DNA of 64,000 bases, from contig NZ_QGGX01000004.1 in NCBI RefSeq assembly GCF_003148805.1, positions 124,001 to 188,000 on the forward strand, written 5' to 3'. The position numbers were made by a program, and so were the translations under genes. Positions 1 through 8,517 of this stretch are shown piece after piece. Positions within the stretch are counted from its first letter, which is position 1; each line of letters opens with the position of its first letter. Under the pieces are notes generated by a model, which was given only the letters and a program-made list of their open reading frames with translations, was not told the DNA's origin and made no database searches. The stretch is from Aminobacter sp. AP02. Its GTDB lineage: Bacteria > Pseudomonadota > Alphaproteobacteria > Rhizobiales > Rhizobiaceae.

Positions 1-795
1 CCGCAGCTGTGGCATACCGGAAGCTTCCGCAACTCCGCGATGGCGCCGCAACCTGGCGTACCCGGCGTCGGACCATCGGAAAACCTCAATGCCTTCACCG
101 GCCATCCCGAGCCGACCAAGGCGATGACCGATAATGACATCATCGAGGTCATCGAGGCCTATGCCGAGGCTGCGGAAGCAGCACAGCGGCTAGGATTCGA
201 CGGGGTGGAGATCCATGGCGCGCATGGCTACCTGATCGACGAGTTCCTCTGGGCAACCTCCAACCGCCGCGCCGACCGCTATGGCGGCAACCGCCGTGAG
301 CGCACGCGCTTTGCCGTCGAGGTCATCGAAGCAATGCGCAGCCGCGTCGGCCCGGATTTCCCGATCTCCTTTCGCTATTCGCAGTGGAAGCAACAAGACT
401 ACAAGGCAGTACTTGGCGAAACGCCAGGCGAACTGGCCGAGGTGCTGGAACCGCTGGTTGACGCGGGCGTGAGCATCATGCACTGCTCGACGCGACGCAT
501 GTGGGAGCCGGGCTTCGCAGCCGAGAACGACATGACGCTTGCCGGCTGGACCAAGAAGATCACTGGACTACCCGTGATCGCAGTCGGAGGGGTTGGCCTC
601 GACAGGCCGGGCTTGAATGCTGCCGAAGTGGCACCTCTCGACGTGATCGAAAAGCCCCTTGCACGTAACGAATTCGACGTTCTCGCTGTCGGGCGCGCGC
701 TACTGGCCGACCCGGCCTGGGCGATGAAGGTCAAGCAGGGCCGTAGCGATGAAGGCGTCGGCTATTCCAAGGAGCAGCTCAAGTCGCTGTTCTGA
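1..795 (+). CDS. Old Yellow Enzyme-family NADH:flavin oxidoreductase, 3' part
   Basis: The reading frame is open from the first base, so the N-terminus lies outside the window and the ATG at 40 is internal; 264 residues are visible. The family uses FMN and NAD(P)H to reduce enones and related electrophiles in the cytoplasm. The visible part starts with QLWHTGS, the family's QLWHAGR strand. It then carries HGAHGYLIDEFL followed by N-R-R-A-D-R-YGG, the OYE substrate/FMN signature, near visible residue 73. Near the end is GRALLADPAW, the C-terminal FMN-phosphate segment. The gene stops at 793-795 and faces the LuxR-type gene that ends at 946. Substrate cannot be judged. Confidence 0.9.
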   Translation, partial: PQLWHTGSFRNSAMAPQPGVPGVGPSENLNAFTGHPEPTKAMTDNDIIEVIEAYAEAAEAAQRLGFDGVEIHGAHGYLIDEFLWATSNRRADRYGGNRRERTRFAVEVIEAMRSRVGPDFPISFRYSQWKQQDYKAVLGETPGELAEVLEPLVDAGVSIMHCSTRRMWEPGFAAENDMTLAGWTKKITGLPVIAVGGVGLDRPGLNAAEVAPLDVIEKPLARNEFDVLAVGRALLADPAWAMKVKQGRSDEGVGYSKEQLKSLF

Positions 796-945
796 CAGGG
801 CAGCCAAAACCAGGACGCTTTGTTGGCTCTTCCCCCTGCCGGTTTTTGAGCGGGGACTTCTCTGTTGGATCTAAATGGAAAAGCGCTGGGGACTTTGTCC
901 GCCAGCGCTTTCAGTTTGGGTCAACGTGGAGTTGGAACGCGCCTG

Positions 946-2013
946 TCAGGCGGCCTGGCGCGGGCCGTGGCCGAGGATGACCGCGCTGTTCAGCACCAGT
1001 CTTACGAGCTCCGTCTGACGCGTGATGCCGCTCTTGGAGAAGATCGAGCGCAGATGCGCGCGCGCTGTGTTGCGGCTGATGTCGAGCGAGGTCGCAGCAT
1101 CTTCAAGCGACAGGCCCGCCGTCAGGCGACGGGCCACGGCTGCCTCCGCAGGGGTCAGGTCGAATAACTGGCGCACAAGCTCGCCCTCGACCTCGGGGTT
1201 CGTCTCAGGGTCGCGGATGTAGACGGCGACCGCCGAATTGGCAGCGGCAGCGTTGTCTTTGCTGCCGCGGATCGGGCGAACGATGACGCCGAGATTGCGC
1301 GAACCGGACTGCTTGGTCAGCGAAAGGCCGCGCGAAGCCGCTGCTTCGTTTGCGCTAGCGCCTTGCATGGCCGCTTTGATCGCATTTTGGAAATCGCGGT
1401 CTTCCTTGGCCGAGGTCGCACGAAGACGATTACCCTGGATCTGCAAGCCGTCGCGGGCCTCGAGGAAGCGGGTGGCGGCATCGGAGGCACGGATGATCTT
1501 GCCCGAGTGATCGAGGATAACGACGCCGACATAGAGCTTGTCCATAACATCGGAATAAAGCGAGCGTTCGACCTCGGTCGCGCCCATACGCCAGGACATT
1601 TCGACGCCACGGGAAAGCTGGGACACCAGGATTTCGCAAACCGACGCTGCTTGGTCGTCGAATTTTGGCCCAGCACGGTCACGGAAAACCCACAGGGTGT
1701 AACGGGCGCTATCATCAGCGGCGAGGAGCGTCGCCGACATCGGCTGGCAGCGCTCCGTCAGATATGTCAGCTGAGCCGCCCGCGGAAGCGCAACGCCTGC
1801 CGTATCGGTCATGTTCTCATCGATCTCGGTGAACACATGGTAGGTCTCACCGGTGCGCACCCGATCCTCGATTACGAGCACCGCTGCGTATGCGTCGAAC
1901 TGCTCGCGAACCAGTTCAAGCGAGTTGCGCAACGGCCTGCCGCTCATGAGGCTGTCGGAAACGCGGTTGAGGAAGTGGCCGAATTCGACAATCGATCTGG
2001 CGTGAAAGGTCAT
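946..2013 (-). CDS. LuxR-type HTH transcriptional regulator with PAS-like sensor region
   Basis: A 355-residue protein with a LuxR/FixJ-type helix-turn-helix at about residues 286-345. The segment begins LTPAEAAVARRLTAG and contains the recognition-helix stretch ISRNTARAHLRSIFSKSGI. Residues 160-270 include VGVVILDHSGKIIRASDAA, which resembles a PAS or heme/small-ligand sensor fold, so this is probably a one-component sensor. The start is set at ATG 2013 because GGGAG stands 8 nt upstream; a longer frame begins at 2040. No receiver domain or clear autoinducer-binding motif is seen. Palindromes at 2282-2335 lie upstream and could be its operators. The ligand is unknown. Confidence 0.8.
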   Translation of the reverse strand: MTFHARSIVEFGHFLNRVSDSLMSGRPLRNSLELVREQFDAYAAVLVIEDRVRTGETYHVFTEIDENMTDTAGVALPRAAQLTYLTERCQPMSATLLAADDSARYTLWVFRDRAGPKFDDQAASVCEILVSQLSRGVEMSWRMGATEVERSLYSDVMDKLYVGVVILDHSGKIIRASDAATRFLEARDGLQIQGNRLRATSAKEDRDFQNAIKAAMQGASANEAAASRGLSLTKQSGSRNLGVIVRPIRGSKDNAAAANSAVAVYIRDPETNPEVEGELVRQLFDLTPAEAAVARRLTAGLSLEDAATSLDISRNTARAHLRSIFSKSGITRQTELVRLVLNSAVILGHGPRQAA

Positions 2014-2366
2014 TGCAGGAGCTCCCAGTATCCGCCGCACGGGGCGTGCGGGACCAGCACCCGACAGCGCGGCTTGCGCGCCAGCAGGTCATGAGTTGGA
2101 TTTTTGTGTCGAGGGCCGGCAACCGGCCCAGGCATCAGCGGATCAGGATGGAGGGAGGAAACTTCGTCGGGCAAGATGCCGGACGAACGACGACGCAGCT
2201 GCCATGCGAATTGTGCTTGAACCGGTCATCGCGCTTCCTCCCGAATGCGAAATGAATAATGTCGACAGTTATGTCATTAAATTGACACGTCGTCAATTCG
2301 AAATGCACCACGTAGAATTTTTGACACCGTGTCAGTGGATAAGTATTGGGCAGCATGCAAACAAAA
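2014..2366. other. non-coding gap with operator-like palindromes
   Basis: No credible gene is seen between the LuxR-type gene start and the terminator of the binding-protein gene. The stretch holds two TTGACAC-containing palindromes, annotated separately, and otherwise nothing recognisable. Confidence 0.6.
2282..2335. promoter_or_regulatory. pair of operator-like palindromes
   Basis: Two 15-nt imperfect or perfect dyads lie 39 nt apart. TTGACACGTCGTCAA (2282-2296) has arms AATTGAC/GTCAATT at 2280-2298. TTGACACCGTGTCAG (2321-2335) contains the perfect TGACAC-C-GTGTCA. They share TTGACAC and GTCA in matching positions, as expected for two copies of one protein-binding site. They lie 270-320 nt upstream of the LuxR-type gene, so autoregulation is possible but the distance is long. 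Confidence 0.4.
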
Positions 2367-2392
2367 CGGGCCGGGTCTTGCGACCCGGCCCG
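2358..2392 (-). terminator. Rho-independent terminator of the binding-protein gene
   Basis: A perfect 11-bp stem, CGGGCCGGGTC (2367-2377) with GACCCGGCCCG (2382-2392), closes a GCAA (GNRA) loop when read on the minus strand. It is followed by TTTTGTTTG. It begins 26 nt after the stop codon at 2419, which indicates that the binding-protein gene is transcribed alone. Confidence 0.9.
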
Positions 2393-2418
2393 CATGATCA
2401 GCAAGTGCCTGATGTGCC

Positions 2419-3636
2419 TTAGGCGCCGCAGTCGGCCCGTTCGACCAGGCCATCCTCGCGCGGCTTGTAGGGGTTCTTGACCACCTTGATCGACTCGGGC
2501 GCGGGCAGGAAGTGGCTCTTGTCGCTGGCCTGGATCGGACCCGTCAGCATCTCGACCTTGGAGGCGTTGGCTTGCAGCCAAGCAGCTATCGAAGGACCAT
2601 CGGCCTTGCCCGATCCATTGATCGCAGCGGCCAAGACGACTGGCTGGATGTAATAAGGAATCAGCGCCGAGGCGCCACCCATGCGGTCGACGTCGGCAAC
2701 CTGTTCCTTGGCGCGCTTGACGAACTTGGCGAATGCCTTTTCGCCGACCGGGTCGCTCGGGCAATAGGTCATGCCGACAAACTGGACGCTGTAGACGTCC
2801 TTGAATGCTTCTTCGCCGACCACTGCGGCATTGCCGACGGCATAGTTGGTCATCGTCTGGTTGGCCAGCACCGGCACGTCCCAGCCAATGTCGGCACGAT
2901 TTTCGAGTAGCTTGCGCGAGTCATCGCCAATCGAGTTGATCAAAAGGATCGCCTCGGCGCCCGAGCTGCGCATCTGGAAGAGCTGCGGGGTCATATCTTC
3001 GGTGCGGAAAGCGAATTCCTGTACGGCTGTCGGCTCGACGCCGCGCGACTTGAGGTAGTCGACGATCTCGGTGACAGCCGCCTTCGACATACCGCCATTG
3101 TCAGATATCAGCGCGAGCTTGGTCAGCTTCAGCTTGTCGAGCGCATAGTCGATGTTCGGCTTCATCTGGTTGAGCCCGGTGACCGAGCCAGAAAAATGGA
3201 ACGGACCAGCTTCGGGCGTCAGCTGGGTCGATGCCGCTGACGACACCTGGGCGATGCTCTTTTCGGTCGCAACAGGCACAACCGGGATGGTTTCCTGGGA
3301 GGTCGCCGGGCCGATCAAAACCTGAACCTTCTCGTTTTCGATCAAGCGACGGACTTCGCTGACCGCATGTGTCGGATCAGTCATCGTATCGCCAAGCACG
3401 AGCTCGGCTTTCTTGCCCAGGATGCCGCCCGCAGCGTTGATGTCTTCGATGGCAAGTTTCCAGCCCACCTCCGCCGTCTTGCCGATCGAGGCACCGCCCC
3501 CGGTCATGGACATGATGCCGCCGACCTTTATCGTTTCCTGGGCGTGCGAAAAGCCAGCCGAAATTGCCAGTGCAGCCACCGAAACCATTCCGATGGCCGT
3601 GCGTCGCGTAATGGAATTGTTCCATTGGAAGTTCAT
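2419..3636 (-). CDS. ABC transporter substrate-binding protein, branched-chain amino-acid (LivJ) type
   Basis: A 405-residue periplasmic protein of the Leu/Ile/Val-binding (type I, Peripla_BP_6) family. The N-terminus (MNFQWNNSITRRTAIGM) has a positively charged start and a hydrophobic segment ending in SHA-QE. The R-R pair makes Tat export possible. The mature part opens with IKVGGIMSMTGGGASIGK and continues EDINAAGGILGKK, both hallmarks of the family. The start is ATG 3636 because GGAGGAG stands 6 nt upstream; a longer frame from 3660 lacks a ribosome site. There are no permease or ATPase genes beside it and a terminator follows directly, so it must serve a transporter encoded elsewhere or act as a sensor. 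The ligand is not predictable. Confidence 0.9.
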   Translation of the reverse strand: MNFQWNNSITRRTAIGMVSVAALAISAGFSHAQETIKVGGIMSMTGGGASIGKTAEVGWKLAIEDINAAGGILGKKAELVLGDTMTDPTHAVSEVRRLIENEKVQVLIGPATSQETIPVVPVATEKSIAQVSSAASTQLTPEAGPFHFSGSVTGLNQMKPNIDYALDKLKLTKLALISDNGGMSKAAVTEIVDYLKSRGVEPTAVQEFAFRTEDMTPQLFQMRSSGAEAILLINSIGDDSRKLLENRADIGWDVPVLANQTMTNYAVGNAAVVGEEAFKDVYSVQFVGMTYCPSDPVGEKAFAKFVKRAKEQVADVDRMGGASALIPYYIQPVVLAAAINGSGKADGPSIAAWLQANASKVEMLTGPIQASDKSHFLPAPESIKVVKNPYKPREDGLVERADCGA

Positions 3637-4341
3637 GCGTTTCTCCTCCGCTTGTTCCACTCGCTAGCCATTCACGGACGTTTGATCGCAGCATCGTCCG
3701 GTCGGACGATGAGCCGCATTTCGCAAACTTCAGAGTTGGGACCGCCCGGCGTCTGGTACGATCTCGCTGGCATGGACTGGCCGCCCGATCTTGGATCCAT
3801 CGGCTAGATCGGCAAGAGGCCATGTGTGAACCTCCCTTTGCCAAGACCGTATGAAAACCGCCTTGTCGCGCTGACTGACTGATCAACACCTCTAGTCTTT
3901 TCGGACGAGGCCAATGTCGTCTTAGCAATACGTAATATCCCAATCAGATCGCTCAGTCGGCCGGCTGTTGGTCGATCTGCAAGGGGAGGTAGCAATTGAC
4001 CATGCTCTCATGCGCGGCTCGGGAGGTGTCGCGTCATGGTTCTGCAGAAGCCGTCGCGGCCTGACCCAAATTCTGTACTGCTGTCGCCTAATCCCTGAAT
4101 GCAATCAGCTGCTTGGGCTGGACGAGATTGAATTTAGCCGTCGAGTCTACCGCTTTTCGAGGTTGAACTCGGTTTGCGAGTGAGATGCGTGGGGCAGGTT
4201 GCATTGGCCGCTGGCGCGAACGCCGGGGCGCCATTTTTGGCGCACGCTGGTCAATGCGATCAAAGGGCACGGCCGTCAAAGCGGGTATGCGCCGGACAAG
4301 GCGAACACCTGTGAAATACTATCCAAGGGGGGAATGAACTC
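3637..4341. other. 700-bp intergenic region between divergent genes
   Basis: It separates the minus-strand binding-protein gene from the plus-strand aminotransferase operon and should hold both promoters. Small ORFs here show no family features. A short dyad GCGCCA-TTTT-TGGCGC (4228-4243) lies about 100 nt before the aminotransferase start and could be an operator. Nothing else is recognised. Confidence 0.5.
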
Positions 4342-5562
4342 ATGTCAGTAGACCATCTGCGCGCAAAACTTTCCGGCTCCGGTCCGGCGCTTTTTTTCCC
4401 GGACCCCGAGGTCCCGGCAATCTTCAACTTCGACCAGGGGCTTGCGGCGCCGGAAACGTTTCCGACCGACGATCTCGTGCGCCTCGCGCGCAAGGCGCTC
4501 GACGAACATGGCGCCAAGGTTCTCGACTACTTCGACCCCGCCACCGGTTATGAGGAACTGGTCTTCGGCTTCAAGGGTCTGCGCAAGGAAATCGCCGACC
4601 GCATCGAGCGCACCCAGGGCAAGCAACTGGGCACGCTCGGCGTAATCCTGACCTCGGGCTCCGTGCAGGGCATCGCGCTCGCCGCCAATGGCTACGTCAA
4701 TCCGGGCGATGTCGTCGTCGCCGAGGCCGCGTCCTTCCCCTACGCCTTGCGCTTCATGCAGATGGCCGGCGGCGACCTGCGCACCGTGGCGGTCGACGAC
4801 CACGGCATGGACATCGACGCGCTGGAAGTCCTGCTGAACAAGGTCAAGGCCGAAGGCAAGAGGGTCAAGATCGTCTACACCATCCCGACCTTCCAGACGC
4901 CGACCTGTACCGAAATGTCGGTGCCGCGCCGCAAACAGCTGCTGAAGCTCGCCAAGGAACACGACTTCCTCATAATCGAGGACAACGTCTATGGCGACCT
5001 GCGTTTTGCCGGCGAGGAGCTGCCGACCCTGCTCAGCCTCGACACCGACGACCGCGTCATCCAGTGCGGCAGCTTCTCCAAGATCGTGGCGCCGGCGCTG
5101 CGTCTCGGCTGGATCGCCGGGCCGGCTGCGGCCATCGAGCCCATCGCCGCCGTCCGTCAGGACCTCGGGGTCAGCCAGTGGTACTCCCGCGTCATGGCCT
5201 CGTTCATGGCCGACGGCCTGCTCGAGGGCCACATCGCCGAGGTCAACAAGGTCTACAAGAGCAAGGCCGAGACGGCAGCGCGCGCCGTGCGCGACTATTG
5301 CGGCAACTACGTCACCTTCCGCATGCCGCAGGGCTCCTTTTACCTCTGGCTCGAGATCGACGAACGCGTCGACTGGCAGCGCGCGGCCGAGCTTTCGGCC
5401 AAGGAAGGCATCTTCTTCCGCCCCGGCGAGCGTTTCATGGGCGAGGCCAATGGTCGCCAGTTCCTGCGCTTGGCCTACAGCCATGTCAGCGAAGACATCA
5501 TCGAGCGCGGCATCAAGAAGCTCGGCGAGATCCTCAGCGCCTGCGCCAGGGTTCCGGCATGA
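4342..5562 (+). CDS. PLP-dependent aminotransferase, fold type I (2-aminoadipate/aromatic type)
   Basis: A 406-residue class I/II aminotransferase without the GntR domain of MocR proteins. The Schiff-base lysine is K247 in CGSFSKIVAPALRLGWI, which also supplies the phosphate-binding arginine. The EDNVYGDLRF segment holds the pyridine-contacting Asp and Tyr. The TFQTPTC segment replaces the usual NPTG glycine with Cys. The start ATG 4342 follows a GGGGGG ribosome site. The stop overlaps the next start (ATGA), so the following two genes are co-translated. Members work as 2-aminoadipate, kynurenine or branched/aromatic transaminases; the substrate here is unresolved. Confidence 0.9.
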   Translation: MSVDHLRAKLSGSGPALFFPDPEVPAIFNFDQGLAAPETFPTDDLVRLARKALDEHGAKVLDYFDPATGYEELVFGFKGLRKEIADRIERTQGKQLGTLGVILTSGSVQGIALAANGYVNPGDVVVAEAASFPYALRFMQMAGGDLRTVAVDDHGMDIDALEVLLNKVKAEGKRVKIVYTIPTFQTPTCTEMSVPRRKQLLKLAKEHDFLIIEDNVYGDLRFAGEELPTLLSLDTDDRVIQCGSFSKIVAPALRLGWIAGPAAAIEPIAAVRQDLGVSQWYSRVMASFMADGLLEGHIAEVNKVYKSKAETAARAVRDYCGNYVTFRMPQGSFYLWLEIDERVDWQRAAELSAKEGIFFRPGERFMGEANGRQFLRLAYSHVSEDIIERGIKKLGEILSACARVPA

Positions 5563-6410
5563 CGCTTTCGGATCGCACGATCGCGGGGGGATTCGTCTAT
5601 CCCGAATGCCCCCGCTGGCATGACGGCCAGTTGTGGGTCGCCGATCAGCACGACAGCTTCGTCCATGTGCTCGCCGCCGACGGTACCCGCAGTGACAGCT
5701 TCGCCGTGCCAGGCGGCCCTTCCGGCATGGGCTGGTTGCCCGATGGTAGTCTGCTTGTCGTGTCGATGGACGACCGAAAGCTGCTCAGGCGCGGACGCGA
5801 CGGCAAGCTCACGCAGCACGCCGATCTCTCAGGTGTCCACCCCTTCCATTCGAACGACATGGTCGTCGATGCACAAGGTCGCGCCTATGCCGGCAACATC
5901 GGCTTCGACTTCTATGCTGGCCAGGCCCCGGCACCTACGGTGCTCGCGATGGTCACGCCCAGCGGCGATGTTGGCGTCGCTGCAGATGGATTGATGTGCC
6001 CAAATGGTGCGGTCATTACACCCGATGGCCGAACACTCATCATCGCCGAGTCGATGGGCGCCCGTTTGACTGCCTTCGCAATTGGAGCCGACGGCAGCCT
6101 GAGCAATCGACGTATCTTTGCTGGCCTCGAAGGCCACGTGCCGGACGGAATCTGCCTCGACGCGGAGGGGCATGTCTGGGCGGCTTCGCCATATGAAAAG
6201 GCGGTGCTCAGGGTGAGCCCGTCGGGCGAAATCGTAGAGCGCGTCGAGATCCCCGACGCCAACCCCTATGCTTGCATGCTCGGCGGCGCCGACGGCCGCG
6301 ACCTCTTCATCTGCGTTGCCCCGCACCATGACCCCGAAGTCACAGCCAAGCTGAGGGGAGGGCGGATCGATGTCGTTCGAGCCCCCGCACCGGGAGCTGG
6401 ACGACCATGA
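5559..6410 (+). CDS. SMP-30/gluconolactonase/LRE-family protein
   Basis: A 283-residue six-bladed beta-propeller of the SMP-30 family, which are Ca-dependent lactonases and related hydrolases. The start ATG 5559 overlaps the aminotransferase stop by 4 nt; a frame open further upstream is a shadow of that gene. Family signposts are YPECPRWHDGQLWVADQ near the N-terminus, HSNDMVVDAQGRAYAGN in the middle, PNGAVITPDGRTLI, and GHVPDGICLDAEGHVWAA, which carries the metal-binding Asp. The stop overlaps the Rid-family gene. Pairing with a transaminase and a Rid protein suggests hydrolysis of a lactone or lactam made in the same catabolic route; this is an inference. Confidence 0.88.
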   Translation: MTLSDRTIAGGFVYPECPRWHDGQLWVADQHDSFVHVLAADGTRSDSFAVPGGPSGMGWLPDGSLLVVSMDDRKLLRRGRDGKLTQHADLSGVHPFHSNDMVVDAQGRAYAGNIGFDFYAGQAPAPTVLAMVTPSGDVGVAADGLMCPNGAVITPDGRTLIIAESMGARLTAFAIGADGSLSNRRIFAGLEGHVPDGICLDAEGHVWAASPYEKAVLRVSPSGEIVERVEIPDANPYACMLGGADGRDLFICVAPHHDPEVTAKLRGGRIDVVRAPAPGAGRP

Positions 6411-6820
6411 GCGACGCCCCAAACGTCGAACGGCTCAATCCGCCCGGAATGTCGTTCCCCGGTATGAGCCAGGCCGTGGGATGCGGCGACTTCGTGCTCG
6501 TCTCGGGGCAGGTGGCACTGCGGGATCGGCAGATCGTCTGCGCCGGCGATCCCGCAGGGCAATCCGAGCATGTGTTCCGCAATATCGAGGCGGTATTGGG
6601 GGAGGCCGGGCTGACGCTCGGCCATGTCGTGTCGTTGCGCTGCTATCTGACCAGTACAGACGCCTATCAGGCTTATGCTACGGTCAAGAACCGCATCTTC
6701 GCCAACAATCCACCGGCCGCCACCGCCATGGTCGTCACGGCGCTAGTCCTGCCCGAGATCATGGTCGAAGTCGAGGCTGTGGCTTGGCGTCACGCACTTG
6801 GCAACCCCACCTCGGTCTAG
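6407..6820 (+). CDS. Rid-family (YjgF/YER057c/UK114) protein without the RidA arginine
   Basis: A 137-residue chorismate-mutase-like fold protein. VSGQVALRD and the C-terminal LPEIMVEVEAVAW are the family signatures. RidA deaminates reactive 2-aminoacrylate and other imines released by PLP enzymes and needs an arginine just before the VxVxxLP segment. Here that stretch reads NNPPAATAMVVTALVLP with no arginine, so it is more likely one of the Rid4-7 subfamilies than a RidA imine deaminase. It overlaps the SMP-30 gene by 4 nt and closes the operon. Confidence 0.88.
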   Translation: MSDAPNVERLNPPGMSFPGMSQAVGCGDFVLVSGQVALRDRQIVCAGDPAGQSEHVFRNIEAVLGEAGLTLGHVVSLRCYLTSTDAYQAYATVKNRIFANNPPAATAMVVTALVLPEIMVEVEAVAWRHALGNPTSV

Positions 6821-7188
6821 AAAGCTACGCTACCGAACTGCCCGGGCACCGGTTGAGTGCGGCCTGCAGCCCACATTCGAAGACCCGCCAAATCCAACTT
6901 TCCGACTTCGCCAATTGCCATGTACGCCATCAAGAATTGCGAACGAGTCCATTGCCAAATCCTGCAATCGCGGAGACGCACACATTCCATTCGTTGCCGT
7001 CAGGCGGCTCCCTACTGTCTGGTCGTTGGCGATGAGACGCGAAGGGCGGCGGCTCGCTGCGACAGGCAAGCCCCTAAGCTGCAGCGCCAGCCAATCACTG
7101 GGAGCGAACGGTTCGCGATCGACAACGGGAAAAGGTCATGCGGAGGGTTTGGGCAAGCTCGACGCAAAGAGACAATCAAGGTTGCAAT
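6821..7188. other. intergenic region, nothing recognised
   Basis: A gap of 368 bp between the Rid-family gene and the Xre/MbcA/ParS-like gene. Overlapping short frames show no family features. A promoter for the downstream gene is expected here but no clear -35/-10 pair can be named. Confidence 0.5.
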
Positions 7189-7923
7189 ATGAACATAGCA
7201 GCTGAACACGGGTTCGAGAAAAGCAATGGCGAATTCGCCAGGTTTATCAGCGATGAGATAGATCGCGCCCTGGTGCGATTGGGCAATGAATTCAGCCCGG
7301 ACCAACTGACCACGGGGAACCGAAGCGATGGGCGTGACACATCATTGATCTCCTTGCTTGCGCCAACCGATGACCCATCCGGCAAGGGTACGCAAAACCA
7401 CCTGGCCGATTTGGCATCAAGATTTGTCCATGCGATCGCGGCCGAAGCCGTTCGCCGTTTCACATTGAATGACAGTCCGGGGCTTTGGCACTCAGTCGGG
7501 TCGGAATCCGATGCGAACGTGTCTGTGCCTCGGGACACACATGCCCCAAGCGGTGAGCTCGATTCAATGTTGATGGAAGATTGGGCCGGGCAGGTTGCGG
7601 GGCAGACATATCTGGAGGAAAATCTTCGCATTCCACGATCGACGCTGCATTTGTGGAAGCGACGCAATGAAGTAATTGCGCTGCGGACGGGGCGTCGCAA
7701 GCACGTCTTCCCCTTGGCTCAGTTCATCGACGGGCGGCCCGTCTCAGGCATACGAGATGTGCTTGCCATACTCTCGGGCCCACGTGTCAGTTGGTACTGG
7801 CTAAGCCGCCCATCTCCTGATCTTGCTGGTTGCACACCGATCGACATGCTCAAGCGCGACCGTGTTGCGGAAGTCATCGCTGCCGCTCGCGCCTTTTCGC
7901 TGGGGGGCGAAACGTTCTCGTAG
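7189..7923 (+). CDS. Xre/MbcA/ParS (DUF2384)-like protein, orphan antitoxin-type
   Basis: A 244-residue protein. The C-terminal third resembles the MbcA/ParS toxin-binding domain: RIPRSTLHLWKRRNEVIAL (HTH-like), then FPLAQFIDGRPVSGIRDVL, then SWYWLSRPSPDL-G-TPIDML. In known systems this domain neutralises a RES-domain NAD-degrading toxin encoded next door. No RES gene is found on either side. The N-terminal 130 residues are of unknown function and include a helical stretch LADLASRFVHAIAAEAVRR. Start MNIAAEHG at 7189 is preferred over the upstream 7138 frame, though its ribosome site is weak. It may be an orphan regulator rather than an antitoxin. Confidence 0.6.
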   Translation: MNIAAEHGFEKSNGEFARFISDEIDRALVRLGNEFSPDQLTTGNRSDGRDTSLISLLAPTDDPSGKGTQNHLADLASRFVHAIAAEAVRRFTLNDSPGLWHSVGSESDANVSVPRDTHAPSGELDSMLMEDWAGQVAGQTYLEENLRIPRSTLHLWKRRNEVIALRTGRRKHVFPLAQFIDGRPVSGIRDVLAILSGPRVSWYWLSRPSPDLAGCTPIDMLKRDRVAEVIAAARAFSLGGETFS

Positions 7924-8517
7924 TTTCATTTTTTTGGAACGGCCCACTCGACGAGCGTGATCGGGGGGTGGAACAGGTGAGCGGACATTAGGCCCGCTCC
8001 CAAAGGTACCTGAACGCCGCGACCCACGAGTGTCGCACGAAGAGACGTCGGCCCACCTCTCACGAAGCTCCGCTGCTACCAGGATTGGCCTTTTGCACCG
8101 CTATCTCGCAAATGTGCCGACCCGCTTGGCGTCGTCGGACATACCTGCAAGGCGCCGCCGACGGCCCCCAACCTCAAGTCCATCCTCGGCGTTGCATCTG
8201 TATCAGCCTTATGCCTCGCTATGTTGTTGATGCACAAAATAAACAAAATAAACATTTCTTCTGCACAGATCGAACAAACTGGCCTATGTGAACAGTATTC
8301 GTGACTAATGTTGTGCTAGAATTGCCACATATGTCAAACGATTCAAAATTACTCAAATAAATACGTTCAATTGTTGTTGATCGCCTGAGTGATATGATCG
8401 ATGACGGTTCGTCAAATAACGGCATGGGATCATCCGTCATTTGGACGTGAAAGCAGGAATGGTCGCTGTTTTCCCGAATGTCAGGCCAGTTTCAGAATTG
8501 AATTGGGAGAATCAAGA
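7924..8517. other. AT-richer intergenic region before the porin gene
   Basis: No gene is supported. The second half is clearly AT-richer than its surroundings and contains a tandem 9-nt repeat, ACAAAATAA twice (8234-8251). As the leader of a porin gene it probably contains promoter and regulator sites. No specific -35/-10 pair is assigned. Confidence 0.5.

Noticed and set aside
5064-5558. N-terminal extension of the SMP-30 gene within the aminotransferase gene
   Set aside because: The in-frame upstream stretch is Arg-rich shadow sequence; the ATGA overlap at 5559 and the family N-terminus fix the start.
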